Origin: an uncultured Clostridia bacterium
Lineage (GTDB): Bacteria; Bacillota; Clostridia; Lachnospirales; Cellulosilyticaceae
DNA: 64,000 bases
Assembly (NCBI GenBank): GCA_937921505.1
Contig: CAKZUB010000049.1
Location: forward strand, 1-64,000
Reading direction: 5' to 3'
The position numbers and the translations under genes were made by a program. This document shows positions 7,385 to 15,981 of this stretch, one piece after another; position 1 is the stretch's first letter, and every line of letters begins with the position of its first letter. The notes beneath the pieces were generated by a model. It was given only the letters and a program-made list of their open reading frames with translations. It searched no databases and was not told the DNA's origin.

Positions 7385-9046
7385 CGCTAACTCTTTTATC
7401 TCTTTAGCACTTTGCATTGTATTTTTTGTAATGAGGCCTCCCATAAGTCTGCATAGTTCTTCTTGTAACTTAAGAGTCTCTAATTCTTTTAAGCTTGTAA
7501 TTGTTTTGCCTTTTTGAATTTCCTTTTCGATTAAATAGTGAATATCCCCCATAGCAGCTATTTGTGACAGATGAGTAATACAAATAACTTGCCTGTCTTT
7601 TGATATAACTGCTAATTTTTCTGCTACTTTTTGTGCGGCTATACCACTTATTCCTGTATCAATCTCATCAAAAATAACTGTATCAATTGCATCTCCAAGA
7701 ACAAGCACAGCTTTAATAGCGAGCATAACCCTAGATATTTCTCCTCCTGAGGCAATTTTTGAAAGAGGATGTACATCATCACCTAGATTTGTACAAATAA
7801 GAAATTCAACATCATTTTTTCCTGAGCTATTAAAGGTTTCAAGATCATTAATCGCTACTTCAAATTTGGCATAGGGCATTTGAAGGTCATGAAGATGTTC
7901 GTCTATTTCTTTTTCTATTTTTTTGGAGATTCTTTTGCGCTCACTAGAAATTTCATCCCCTAGTTTATGCAGTTTTTCCTCAAGACCCGCTACTTCTAAG
8001 AGCAGTTTTTCTTGATTATATTCTCCATTCACAAGTTCTTTTAATTCTTCTTCACATGTCTTCTTGTAGTCTAGAATATCTTCTACAGAATTGCCATACT
8101 TCTGTTTTAATCTATAGATCATATCTAACCTGTTTTGAACTTCCAATAAGAGTTCTGGTGAATAGTCAATGTGGTCTGTATAAGCCCTCATTTGATAAGT
8201 AGCATCTTGAAGATTAGCTTCAATAGAACGAAGTTGTTCATAAAGCAGATTAATTTCACCGCTGATCCCACTAATTTCCCCTATAGCATGAATAGCTTTT
8301 CCTAAAAACAAGGAAGCACTTAGTTCGTTTTCACCATCTAGATATTCATAAGCTTGCTGCGTATTTCGCATAATTTTTTCAGCATGTGAAAGTACTTCAT
8401 ACTGTTCTTTAATCTTTTCTTCTTCGCCTGGTTTAAGATGGGAGTCTGCAATCTCATTAATTTGAAAAGCTAACATATCTTTTAGCTGAAGCCTTTTTCT
8501 ATCATTATCTCCGAGTTTCTCTAAATTGTATTTTGCTTCTTGCCATTTTGCATAAACTTTTTTATACTGTGCTTTTTTAGTGCTAAAAGCCTCTTCACCA
8601 AAACCATCTAGCATTTTAATATGCTTAGAAACGTCTAAAAGTGATTGAGGCTCATGTTGTCCATGTACATCAATTAAAAGTGCTGATAACTCTTTGACCA
8701 TTTGTCTTGTTGCTGTTTGATGATTAATTTTATAGAGTGTTCGTCCTGATTGATAGAGAACTCTTTCAATCTTAATTTCTGCGTCTTCATATGAAATATG
8801 ATTTTCTTCTAAATACTTAAGCCCCATGCCTACTTTGTCACAAAAAACAAGTTCTACTAAGGCATAGTCTTCTCCCTTTCGTATAATTTGTTTAGACGTT
8901 CTATTGCCTATAGCAAATTGTATAGAATCAATCAGCATAGATTTTCCAGCTCCTGTCTCACCGCTGAAAATATTAAGACGTGGATGTAGGGTTAGCTCTA
9001 CTTGTTCAATAAGCGCTATATTGCTTGCTTTAAGATAGATCAGCAT
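7355..9046 (-). CDS. recN: DNA repair protein RecN
   Basis: A 563-residue SMC-like ATPase that gathers at double-strand breaks during recombinational repair. Walker A GETGAGKSML lies near residues 30-39. A long central coiled coil with many Glu/Lys/Leu follows (about 150-390). The signature LSKIASGGEISRVMLAIK and Walker B DTVIFDEIDTGISG occupy the last 150 residues. The SD TAGGAG precedes the ATG at 9046. It is the third gene downstream of nadK in the tlyA-nadK-argR-recN order typical of Firmicutes. Confidence 0.97.
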   Translation of the reverse strand: MLIYLKASNIALIEQVELTLHPRLNIFSGETGAGKSMLIDSIQFAIGNRTSKQIIRKGEDYALVELVFCDKVGMGLKYLEENHISYEDAEIKIERVLYQSGRTLYKINHQTATRQMVKELSALLIDVHGQHEPQSLLDVSKHIKMLDGFGEEAFSTKKAQYKKVYAKWQEAKYNLEKLGDNDRKRLQLKDMLAFQINEIADSHLKPGEEEKIKEQYEVLSHAEKIMRNTQQAYEYLDGENELSASLFLGKAIHAIGEISGISGEINLLYEQLRSIEANLQDATYQMRAYTDHIDYSPELLLEVQNRLDMIYRLKQKYGNSVEDILDYKKTCEEELKELVNGEYNQEKLLLEVAGLEEKLHKLGDEISSERKRISKKIEKEIDEHLHDLQMPYAKFEVAINDLETFNSSGKNDVEFLICTNLGDDVHPLSKIASGGEISRVMLAIKAVLVLGDAIDTVIFDEIDTGISGIAAQKVAEKLAVISKDRQVICITHLSQIAAMGDIHYLIEKEIQKGKTITSLKELETLKLQEELCRLMGGLITKNTMQSAKEIKELANAYKKSICR

Positions 9047-9064
9047 AAATACTCACTCCTAAAT

Positions 9065-9523
9065 TTACGAACTTAAGATTTCTTTAAATTCACTCATAAC
9101 TGTTTTAATATGCTCTGGCGTGCGAACCAAACAAAAGATGGTATCATCTCCTGCAAGCGTTCCTACTATATCTTCAATGTGAAAAGCATCTATTGCAGAA
9201 GCTACTGCGTTTCCCATCCCAATTAGCGTACGTATTACAATTGTATTGCCTGCAAAATCCATGCCTACAAAGGCATCTTTAAAGACACGAATAACTTTTT
9301 CAGAGACTTGTTGTTCATAGTTTGATAAAGCTACGTATTTTTGTCCATCACTTTTACTCGCTACTTTTGTGAGTTTAAGTTCTCTTATATCTCTTGATAC
9401 AGTAGCTTGGGTAACACTAAACCCTTCTTTTTCTAAGGCTGTAGCTAAATCCTCTTGTGTTTCAATCTCGTGCTTTTGAATTAAACTTAATATGGTAGAT
9501 TGTCTTTGTTCCTTCATTCCCAT
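9065..9523 (-). CDS. argR: arginine repressor ArgR
   Basis: A 152-residue transcriptional regulator. The N-terminal winged helix contains the family string TQATVSRDIRELKL. The C-terminal oligomerisation and arginine-binding domain carries GTLAGDDTIFCLVR with the conserved GDDT. In Firmicutes it senses arginine and controls its biosynthesis and catabolism. The start is one base after the nadK stop, which indicates translational coupling. No arginine genes are nearby; this location beside recN is normal for the family. Confidence 0.96.
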   Translation of the reverse strand: MGMKEQRQSTILSLIQKHEIETQEDLATALEKEGFSVTQATVSRDIRELKLTKVASKSDGQKYVALSNYEQQVSEKVIRVFKDAFVGMDFAGNTIVIRTLIGMGNAVASAIDAFHIEDIVGTLAGDDTIFCLVRTPEHIKTVMSEFKEILSS

Positions 9524-9524
9524 T

Positions 9525-10385
9525 TTATCTGCGCCTCTCTACAATTTTTTTCCTTAGAATCTCAAAAAACTTCAGTTCTGATAGCTTAACAAGTCGTGTG
9601 ACATACGGTGACTTTTCTATGTGTATAAAATGATCTGGTGTTAAATACATCTTCATTTTACCATCAATATTTAACTCTATATTCATATTATCATGTTGAC
9701 AAATCTTAATTTGAACACTGTCTTCTTTTGCTATAATAATCGACCTTGAATAAATGGTATGAGGACAAATAGGTGTAATAATATACGTCTTTGCATGTGG
9801 AACTACTATTGGTCCCCCTGCTGATAAATTGTAGGCTGTAGACCCAGTAGGGGTAGCTACAATAATACCGTCCGCAGGGTAAACATCACAAAATTCCCCA
9901 TTAACTAATATCTCAAACTCAGCTATATGCGAAAAACTCCCTCTCGTAATATTAACATCATTTAAAGCATGAAAAACATGCTCTTGTCCATTAGGAGCTA
10001 TAATCTTAGCTTTAAGCATCATTCTTTCTTCAATCTCATAGTCATTCTCGAGTAATTTTTTAAGAGAAGGCACGATATCTGAAGGTTCTATATCTGCTAA
10101 AAAGCCTAGTCTGCCTAAATTAACTCCTACCACAGGAACATTGGTGCTACAAGCTTTTTCAGCTACACTTAAAATGGTGCCATCACCACCTATGGCAATA
10201 ATAATATCACATGTTTTATAAATTTCTTCTTCATTTAAAGCAAAAGGAATAGCTTGAACTTGCCTTGTGATATGCTCTGCGGCATATACCTCAAATCCTT
10301 CTTGAACCAGCCATTTTGTAACGACCTTGGTAATCTCTAAGTCCTTATCTTTTAATAAATTAGGAATAATGCCTATATGCTTCAT
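9525..10385 (-). CDS. nadK: NAD kinase
   Basis: Phosphorylates NAD to NADP. The GGDGT motif is seen as IAIGGDGTILSVA, and the NE/D region as FHALNDVNITRG. The core also has TPTGSTAYNLSAGGPIV, which forms the substrate pocket. I start it at the ATG at 10385, 286 residues, because GGAGGA lies just before it. A longer in-frame ATG at 10412 would overlap this SD and has none of its own. It is 13 bp downstream of tlyA. Confidence 0.96.
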   Translation of the reverse strand: MKHIGIIPNLLKDKDLEITKVVTKWLVQEGFEVYAAEHITRQVQAIPFALNEEEIYKTCDIIIAIGGDGTILSVAEKACSTNVPVVGVNLGRLGFLADIEPSDIVPSLKKLLENDYEIEERMMLKAKIIAPNGQEHVFHALNDVNITRGSFSHIAEFEILVNGEFCDVYPADGIIVATPTGSTAYNLSAGGPIVVPHAKTYIITPICPHTIYSRSIIIAKEDSVQIKICQHDNMNIELNIDGKMKMYLTPDHFIHIEKSPYVTRLVKLSELKFFEILRKKIVERRR

Positions 10386-10398
10386 GGGAGTCCTCCAT

Positions 10399-11202
10399 TT
10401 ATAAAGTGTCATGAGATGCTTTTACTATCTTTTCAATCACCTCTTCTTGATCTTCTAGTAGATCTTGGCTGTTTTTTTGCAGGTGGATCAGATATTCTCT
10501 ATTGCCCTCTGGCCCCTTAATTGGTGAATAGTCAAGACCTAGTACGCCCATCCCAATAGACTTTGCATAATCCCACACATCTCTTATAACTTGTTGATGA
10601 ACCTTTGGGTTTTTAACGACACCATGTTTTTCTACTTGTTCTCTGCCTGCTTCAAACTGTGGTTTAATAAGAGCCATAATCTGTCCGTTTTCACTAAGAA
10701 TATGAGAAATCGGCAGCAGTACTTTTGTTAAAGAAATAAAAGAAACATCTATTGAACTAAAATGAACTAAATCATTAATATTTTCCGTAGTTACATATCT
10801 TATATTTGTCTTTTCCATGCAGATCACTCGGGCGTCTTGTCTAAGCTTCCAAGCTAATTGCCCATAACCTACATCAATAGCATAAACTTTACTCGCACCA
10901 TTTTGAAGCATGCAGTCTGTAAATCCTCCCGTAGAGGCTCCTACATCCATACAAGTTTTTTCTTGTAAATTAATATTAAACTCAGCCATGGCTTTTTCGA
11001 GTTTATAGCCACCGCGGCTAACATACTTCATCTTTTCCCGCACTTCAATGTCTGCGCTGCATTTTACTTGCAATCCTGGTTTATCTTCTTTTTGACCATT
11101 CACATAAACAACACCTGCCATAATATAGGCTTTTGCCTTTTCTCTGGACTGCGCCAGGTTTCTTTCTGTAATAAGTACGTCTAGTCTTTCTTTGCCTTCC
11201 AT
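10399..11202 (-). CDS. tlyA: TlyA-family rRNA 2'-O-methyltransferase
   Basis: A 267-residue protein with an N-terminal S4 RNA-binding domain (about 5-65; RLDVLITERNLAQSREKA) and a C-terminal RrmJ/FtsJ-type methyltransferase domain with the SAM motif DVGASTGGFTDCML. It is often annotated as hemolysin A, but known members methylate 16S and 23S rRNA. The start codon follows the dxs stop with no gap (TAA then ATG), so the two are translationally coupled. Confidence 0.94.
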   Translation of the reverse strand: MEGKERLDVLITERNLAQSREKAKAYIMAGVVYVNGQKEDKPGLQVKCSADIEVREKMKYVSRGGYKLEKAMAEFNINLQEKTCMDVGASTGGFTDCMLQNGASKVYAIDVGYGQLAWKLRQDARVICMEKTNIRYVTTENINDLVHFSSIDVSFISLTKVLLPISHILSENGQIMALIKPQFEAGREQVEKHGVVKNPKVHQQVIRDVWDYAKSIGMGVLGLDYSPIKGPEGNREYLIHLQKNSQDLLEDQEEVIEKIVKASHDTL

Positions 11203-13077
11203 TTAGTTGCTCTCTTTCTGGAGTATTGTAAAAATCTGATGAGCGATTGCTTCTCCTGTAAGACCTTCTCTTATGAATAAGTTCTCAAGATCACCTTGTG
11301 CAATAATACCATTTTCATAGCCAAAGCATCGCCCCGTTATAGTATAGTCATGATTCATAAGATAAGAAAATACTTTTTCCCCAAATCCTCCACTTATTAT
11401 ACCATCTTCTACTGTAAAGATATAGTGATACCTCCTTGCAATAGCTTGCAAGCCTTTCTCATCTAATGGATAAATACAGGGTGTTTCTATAATCGCCACG
11501 TCAATGTTTTTCTCAAGAAGTTCCATTCTTGCTCGAAGGGCATTCTCTACCATGCGTCCAGTTGCTAGTATAGCTACATTATTACCTTTTTCTAATGTTT
11601 TAAAGCCAACTTCCTGATAATCATTAATAAACTCACTTGCTATATCGACAGATCCCCTCGGATACCTAATAGCTACTGGTCCTTCTAACGTAAGCGCATA
11701 ACTTAAAGCCGCTTCTACTTCTTGCGGTGTTTTAGGTGCTAAAATCTTCATATGCGGCATACTGCTTAAATAAGCTATATCATAGATACCTTGATGTGTA
11801 GCGCCGTCTTCTCCTACAAGTCCAGCTCTATCGATTGCAAAAACAACCGATAAGTTTTGAAGACATACATCATGCAGTATTTGATCATAAGCTCTTTGTA
11901 AAAAAGAAGAATAAATAGCCACAACAGGTCGATAGCCTTCTGTAGCGAGTCCTGCAGCAAAAGTTACCGCATGTTGCTCTGCAATTCCTACATCAAAAAA
12001 CCTTCTTGGATAGTCACGTGCAAACTCTAAAAGCCCTGTACCATCTGGCATAGCAGCTGAAATAGCTACTAAGTTTTCTCTCTTTGAAGCTAAGCTACAC
12101 ATCGCCTCTCCAAAAGCTGATGAAAAACTCTGAGTATTACTGAATACTTTAAGTTTTCCAGTTTGGATATGAAACGGTCCAATACCATGAAATAAACTAG
12201 GATTCTTTTCGGCTAATGGATACCCCTTGCCTTTCTTAGTCTTAACATGAATAAGTACAGGACCTTTCATAACTTTTGCATTTTCAAGCAGTGCTATTAG
12301 TTCTTCATAACAATGTCCATCTACTGGTCCTAAATAGGTAATGCCTAGTTGTTCAAATAATGTGTTTTGTATTAACAAACTTTTAAGACTTCCTTTAGTT
12401 CGTCTAATAGCTTTTACTATGTTTTCTCCTATAACAGGAAGATTGCCGAGTACTTCTTCCACCTCTTCTTTAACTCTTAAGTAGTCTTTGCTGGAGCGCA
12501 GCTTATTTAAGTATTTACACAGTCCTCCTACGTTTTTTGAAATAGACATTTCATTATCATTAAGAATAACAATAAGATTAGTATGTCCTCTGCCTGCATG
12601 ATTAAGCGCTTCAAAGGACATCCCTCCGGTTAAGGCGCCATCACCAATAAACGCTATGACTTTGTGGCCTTCTCCTTTTAAGTCTCTGGCTGCTGCCATC
12701 CCTAGTGCTGCTGAGATTGAAGTGGAACTATGTCCTGTTTCAAAAACATCATAGGGACTCTCTTTCTTTTTAGGAAAGCCACTGAGTCCATCTAGCTTTC
12801 TTAAAACCTTAAAATCCTTTCTTCTGCCTGTTAATAGTTTATGAACATAGGCTTGATGCCCTACATCCCATATAATCTTATCTTGTGGTAAATCAAAAAC
12901 ATAATGTAGTGCAACCGTCAGTTCAACTACTCCCAAATTTGAAGCTAAATGTCCTCCAGTTTGAGATAAAGATTGAATCAAAAATTTTCTAATATCTTCA
13001 GCTAATTGCTTAAGCTCATAAGGCTTAAGCTTTTTAACATCTTCTGGAAACTGAATGGTTTTTAAAAGATCTAACAT
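11203..13077 (-). CDS. dxs: 1-deoxy-D-xylulose-5-phosphate synthase
   Basis: The first step of the MEP isoprenoid pathway: pyruvate plus glyceraldehyde 3-phosphate to DXP, using thiamine diphosphate. The 624-residue protein has the ThDP motif GDGALTGGMSFEALN, the catalytic HxxH-type GHQAYVHK, and the transketolase centre DRAGLVGEDGATHQG. The SD AGAGGA lies before ATG 13077. It pairs functionally with ispA upstream in the same block, with the OLE RNA and oapA between them. A terminator-like hairpin (13113-13141) lies in front of it and should lower read-through. Confidence 0.98.
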   Translation of the reverse strand: MLDLLKTIQFPEDVKKLKPYELKQLAEDIRKFLIQSLSQTGGHLASNLGVVELTVALHYVFDLPQDKIIWDVGHQAYVHKLLTGRRKDFKVLRKLDGLSGFPKKKESPYDVFETGHSSTSISAALGMAAARDLKGEGHKVIAFIGDGALTGGMSFEALNHAGRGHTNLIVILNDNEMSISKNVGGLCKYLNKLRSSKDYLRVKEEVEEVLGNLPVIGENIVKAIRRTKGSLKSLLIQNTLFEQLGITYLGPVDGHCYEELIALLENAKVMKGPVLIHVKTKKGKGYPLAEKNPSLFHGIGPFHIQTGKLKVFSNTQSFSSAFGEAMCSLASKRENLVAISAAMPDGTGLLEFARDYPRRFFDVGIAEQHAVTFAAGLATEGYRPVVAIYSSFLQRAYDQILHDVCLQNLSVVFAIDRAGLVGEDGATHQGIYDIAYLSSMPHMKILAPKTPQEVEAALSYALTLEGPVAIRYPRGSVDIASEFINDYQEVGFKTLEKGNNVAILATGRMVENALRARMELLEKNIDVAIIETPCIYPLDEKGLQAIARRYHYIFTVEDGIISGGFGEKVFSYLMNHDYTITGRCFGYENGIIAQGDLENLFIREGLTGEAIAHQIFTILQKESN

Positions 13078-13112
13078 ATAAGTTCCTCTTTCTACTAATA
13101 TCTATTCTATTT

Positions 13113-13141
13113 AAAAAATGACAATCTTAAAGGATTGTCAT
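13113..13141 (-). terminator. terminator between oapA and dxs
   Basis: On the minus strand ATGACAATC pairs with GATTGTCAT around a 6-base loop, followed by six T. The 3' arm sequence is repeated once more just upstream (13145-13156), which could offer an alternative pairing. Confidence 0.7.
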
Positions 13142-13157
13142 TAAAAGGATTGTCATC

Positions 13158-13739
13158 TTAGTTTTTATTCTTATGCAGTATGACTTTAATGTAATAGATA
13201 AAAACCCCTACATAGTAAACAATGTAGCGTGACATCTCAATAGCAAAATTTTTCCCAAGGGCCTTTCCTCCTACTGTAAGGGCTGCAACAAATCCGCTCA
13301 TTGCAATAGAGAGCAGAATTGATTTCATACCAAACCCCTCTTCTATAGCAAGTACAATAGCTGTTGCAGTACTCCCAGAGATAATACCTGCAATATCTCC
13401 GATCACATCATTAAATAAATTAGCTACCATAGGTGCATTTCTTATAAGCATAACACTTTCTTTTGCACCCTTTACCTTTTGAGCAGCCATGGAATGGAAG
13501 GTTGTTTCATCTGCTGAAACAACAGCATTACCTATACCATCAAAAAATATTCCCGTTAAAATGATAGCAATTAACATAAAAAAGGCTATAAGAAGAGGTA
13601 CATCTCCTAATAACACCTCAAAAATATAACTAAAAAGCATAGCAATCATAAAAGTGGATAGAATAATTATTCCCAAACTTCTAAAAGATTGTTTTTTAAC
13701 CCTTATTTTTTTAAATTTAATCTTTTTGCGTGTTGGCAA
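13158..13739 (-). CDS. oapA: OapA, OLE RNA-associated membrane protein
   Basis: A basic, lysine-rich N-terminus precedes several membrane segments. The protein carries a DxxxD motif (NDVIGD), the conserved pair known in OapA of Bacillus halodurans, where OapA binds OLE RNA at the membrane and affects alcohol, cold and Mg tolerance. It sits between the long structured RNA and dxs, the arrangement described for OLE loci. I choose TTG at 13739 (193 residues), since the minus strand has AAGTGGGTGAT just before it, close to the ideal SD. The GTG at 13751 lies inside that SD. With this start the motif is Asp111-Asp115. Identification is by context plus motif. Confidence 0.85.
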   Translation of the reverse strand: MPTRKKIKFKKIRVKKQSFRSLGIIILSTFMIAMLFSYIFEVLLGDVPLLIAFFMLIAIILTGIFFDGIGNAVVSADETTFHSMAAQKVKGAKESVMLIRNAPMVANLFNDVIGDIAGIISGSTATAIVLAIEEGFGMKSILLSIAMSGFVAALTVGGKALGKNFAIEMSRYIVYYVGVFIYYIKVILHKNKN

Positions 13740-13760
13740 CTTATCACCCACTTTTCAAAA
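13736..13760 (-). promoter_or_regulatory. oapA SD/start region complementary to the 5' end of OLE RNA
   Basis: These 25 bases, spanning the oapA SD and start codons, can pair with 14349-14373 at the OLE 5' end: 22 Watson-Crick pairs, one G-U and two mismatches. If the pairing forms, the OLE RNA is closed into a ring-like domain and oapA translation is masked. Confidence 0.6.
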
Positions 13761-13784
13761 TTTAAGATAATACAGCTTGTAAAT

Positions 13785-14376
13785 TTTGTGGTATATAGTC
13801 TAGCAGGTTTTCCCAAGTATATACTCCTTTGTCACCAAAGGAGTGGTTTCCCTTTCAATATACATTAGATGTGTTGCCATCATCTACGCCAGATCGCCTT
13901 AAAACCACACTGTAATCCAAGCTCTACCTCATTGCACTTCACGGTCTAGGAGTTTTCCTCAAACACTATATTATGTTCCTATCCTCTTTTGCGAAGCAGG
14001 TTTCTATCAACAATCTTGCATGCTTCTTGGCCAAAAAGCGTGCAAGTAAACTGATGTCCCCCCCCATTCACTCAAGGCAGGCTACACTACCCACAGCTTA
14101 TACCGCATGGTAGGTTTAATCCTAAGTCATACTTTATTCCCATAAGAATAAGCACAATCATAGGTCTCCACGGTAAAAGGGTCAACGCCCATATGCCCTT
14201 ATGGATCGCCCTTAAACCTTAACCCCCAGTATCAGCCCATAACGGGGCGTTACAAGCCAACACCAGGAACTTCATCGATATGCCCTAAAACGGATTTTTA
14301 GGCCCGTCTTCAAAACATAACATCTTGACTAGAATACCGCATCTTATTTTTTGAAAAGTAGGTCGTAAGTTGCTTT
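13785..14376 (-). ncRNA. ole: OLE RNA (ornate, large, extremophilic)
   Basis: About 590 nt without protein coding potential, although it is richer in G and C than the surrounding gaps. It lies between the ispA/PAP2 genes and oapA-dxs, the known position of OLE RNA. It has its own promoter (14383-14411). Visible structure includes a stem CTCCTTTG/CAAAGGAG closed by a GTGA tetraloop, a stem CTTGCA/TGCAAG with GCTT/AAGC inside, and GTATATA/TATATAC at the 3' end. The boundaries are estimates: 5' from the promoter, 3' from the last stem. OLE forms a membrane ribonucleoprotein with OapA and other proteins. Not checked against a covariance model. Confidence 0.85.
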
Positions 14377-14382
14377 TGAAAT

Positions 14383-14411
14383 ATTATATCAGTTAAAGCG
14401 TCACTTTTCAA
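14383..14411 (-). promoter_or_regulatory. promoter of OLE RNA
   Basis: On the minus strand TTGAAA (14411-14406) and TATAAT (14388-14383) are spaced by exactly 17 bp. It lies over the stop region of the PAP2-like gene, so OLE RNA can be made independently of the upstream operon. Confidence 0.8.
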
Positions 14412-14416
14412 CTCAG

Positions 14417-14866
14417 TTAACTGCCAAAAAAGATTAATGCAACTAAAACACCAAGTATGGCACCTGCTATAACTTGAAGCGGTGTATGGCCTAATATTTC
14501 CTTTAGTCTCTCTTCGGGATTAAGATTAGGATCTTCTAAAACCGCTATAATTTGATTAATCATAGCTGCTTGCTTACCTGCATGCAGCCTCACATTAGCT
14601 GCATCATACATAACAATACAACTAAATACAGCAGCTATAGCAAAAAGTACATCATCATATCCATAAATCTGACCAATACTAATAGCTAGTGCCACTACAA
14701 ACGAACTATGTGAACTTGGCATACCGCCAGAAGCAAAAAACTGCTTAAAATCAAGCTTATGTGTATAAATAAGCGTAACAGCTACTTTTAGAGATTGCGC
14801 TATAAACCAACTAAGTATTGCTACTCCTAATATGTTGTTGTTAGAAATCTGCTTAATATAATGCAT
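14417..14866 (-). CDS. divergent PAP2-family membrane protein (YuiD-like)
   Basis: A 149-residue membrane protein of the DUF212/divergent PAP2 type. Conserved pieces are GGMPSSHSS, with the histidine and serines of a phosphatase-like core, and YDAANVRLHAGKQA. Three to four hydrophobic segments are visible. The substrate is not known; PAP2 relatives dephosphorylate lipid pyrophosphates, and the neighbour ispA makes a prenyl diphosphate, so a lipid-phosphate role is a reasonable guess. The SD is GGGGG before ATG 14866, 13 bp after ispA. Confidence 0.88.
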   Translation of the reverse strand: MHYIKQISNNNILGVAILSWFIAQSLKVAVTLIYTHKLDFKQFFASGGMPSSHSSFVVALAISIGQIYGYDDVLFAIAAVFSCIVMYDAANVRLHAGKQAAMINQIIAVLEDPNLNPEERLKEILGHTPLQVIAGAILGVLVALIFFGS

Positions 14867-14879
14867 CTTATCCCCCTTT

Positions 14880-15761
14880 TTAGTTTCTACGATTAATAAG
14901 TTCTATAGCTATTTCTTTTAGGAGTACGGTGTTACCCTTTATCATTTCTAATGAATCCAGCGCTTTATTTGTAAGATCATTTGCTCTTTGATAGCATTCT
15001 TCTACTGTATAAAAACTTAAGTAAGTATTTTTATGATTTTTTTGATCACTTTTTATGGGTTTACCTAGTTCTTTATCGGTAGATATTTCATCTAGTATAT
15101 CATCTATCACTTGAAATGCTTTACCAATATAACGTCCATAGTTCTCTAGGGCTTCGACTTCTTTTGACGATCCTTTTCCTAGAATGCCTCCCATTTTTGT
15201 AGCTGCTGCTATTAAAGCACCTGTCTTATGAAGATGGATCTCCTCAAGTGTTATAAGATCAATCTCTTTATTTTCGCTTGCCATATCTAATATTTGACCG
15301 GCTATCATTCCCTTAGCACCACTTGCTTTAGCGAGTATGCAAGCAGCACTGACTCTGTTTATTGCTCCATATTTTATGGCATCCTCTAGCATATAATGAA
15401 ATGCCTCTGTCAGCAGCGCATCTCCAGCTAAAATAGCCGTTGCTTCTCCAAAAACAATATGATTGGTAGGCTTTCCTCTTCTTATATCATCATTATCCAT
15501 TGCTGGAAGATCATCATGAATAAGTGAGTAAGTATGAATCATTTCAATGGCACATAAATAAGCTGAAATATCTTCATCTCCTCCAACAGCTTCATACGCA
15601 AGCTGCATAAGTACTGGTCTAATACGCTTACCTCCTGCACTTAAACTATAGCTCATCGCTTCATATAACACTTTAAAATGTCCTGTTTGCACTGGGAGTG
15701 CAGCCTTTAAACACTCATCAACTAATTTTTGATACTTTGTGATATCATCTTTCACTCCCAA
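14880..15761 (-). CDS. ispA: farnesyl/geranyl diphosphate synthase
   Basis: A 293-residue short-chain prenyl transferase. The first Asp-rich motif is HDDLPAMDNDD with the 4-residue insertion typical of bacterial FPP synthases, and the second is VIDDILDEISTDKELGK. It elongates DMAPP with IPP made by the pathway that Dxs begins. The start overlaps the end of xseB: either TTG at 15761 or GTG at 15755, both behind AAGGAG; the GTG has the better spacing. Part of the nusB-xseA-xseB-ispA run. Confidence 0.96.
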   Translation of the reverse strand: MGVKDDITKYQKLVDECLKAALPVQTGHFKVLYEAMSYSLSAGGKRIRPVLMQLAYEAVGGDEDISAYLCAIEMIHTYSLIHDDLPAMDNDDIRRGKPTNHIVFGEATAILAGDALLTEAFHYMLEDAIKYGAINRVSAACILAKASGAKGMIAGQILDMASENKEIDLITLEEIHLHKTGALIAAATKMGGILGKGSSKEVEALENYGRYIGKAFQVIDDILDEISTDKELGKPIKSDQKNHKNTYLSFYTVEECYQRANDLTNKALDSLEMIKGNTVLLKEIAIELINRRN

Positions 15762-15979
15762 TCCGCTCCTTCTATCTTCTTATAGCTTTCTTGTTCATAA
15801 ACATAGATTTCTTGTTCTGCTTTTTTAAGTACTGATAAACAGTAAGCCGCAAGATCCATACCTTCTTTATAATTTTTAATACTTTCTTCAAGTGCAATAT
15901 CTCCTTGCTCTAAACGGGTGACTATATTTTCAAGTGCCATAAGTGCACTCTCGAAATTTTTTTGTGCTTTTTTAGCCAT
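15752..15979 (-). CDS. xseB: exodeoxyribonuclease VII small subunit
   Basis: A 75-residue helical protein with the family pattern FESALMALENIVTRLEQGDIALEESIKNYKEGMDLA. Several XseB chains bind one XseA to form exonuclease VII. The gene starts 2 bp after the xseA stop and overlaps ispA. Confidence 0.95.
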   Translation of the reverse strand: MAKKAQKNFESALMALENIVTRLEQGDIALEESIKNYKEGMDLAAYCLSVLKKAEQEIYVYEQESYKKIEGADWE

Positions 15980-15981
15980 AC

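Noticed and set aside
7199..7390. 63-codon plus-strand frame between spoIVB and recN
   Set aside because: The only start (TTG) overlaps its SD-like GGAGG, and the last third is the recN terminator read backwards. A faint FeoA-like look is not enough.
13752..14416. IS605/TnpB remnant or group II intron in the 660-bp gap
   Set aside because: No reading frame on either strand resembles a transposase or reverse transcriptase, and the gene context fits OLE RNA.
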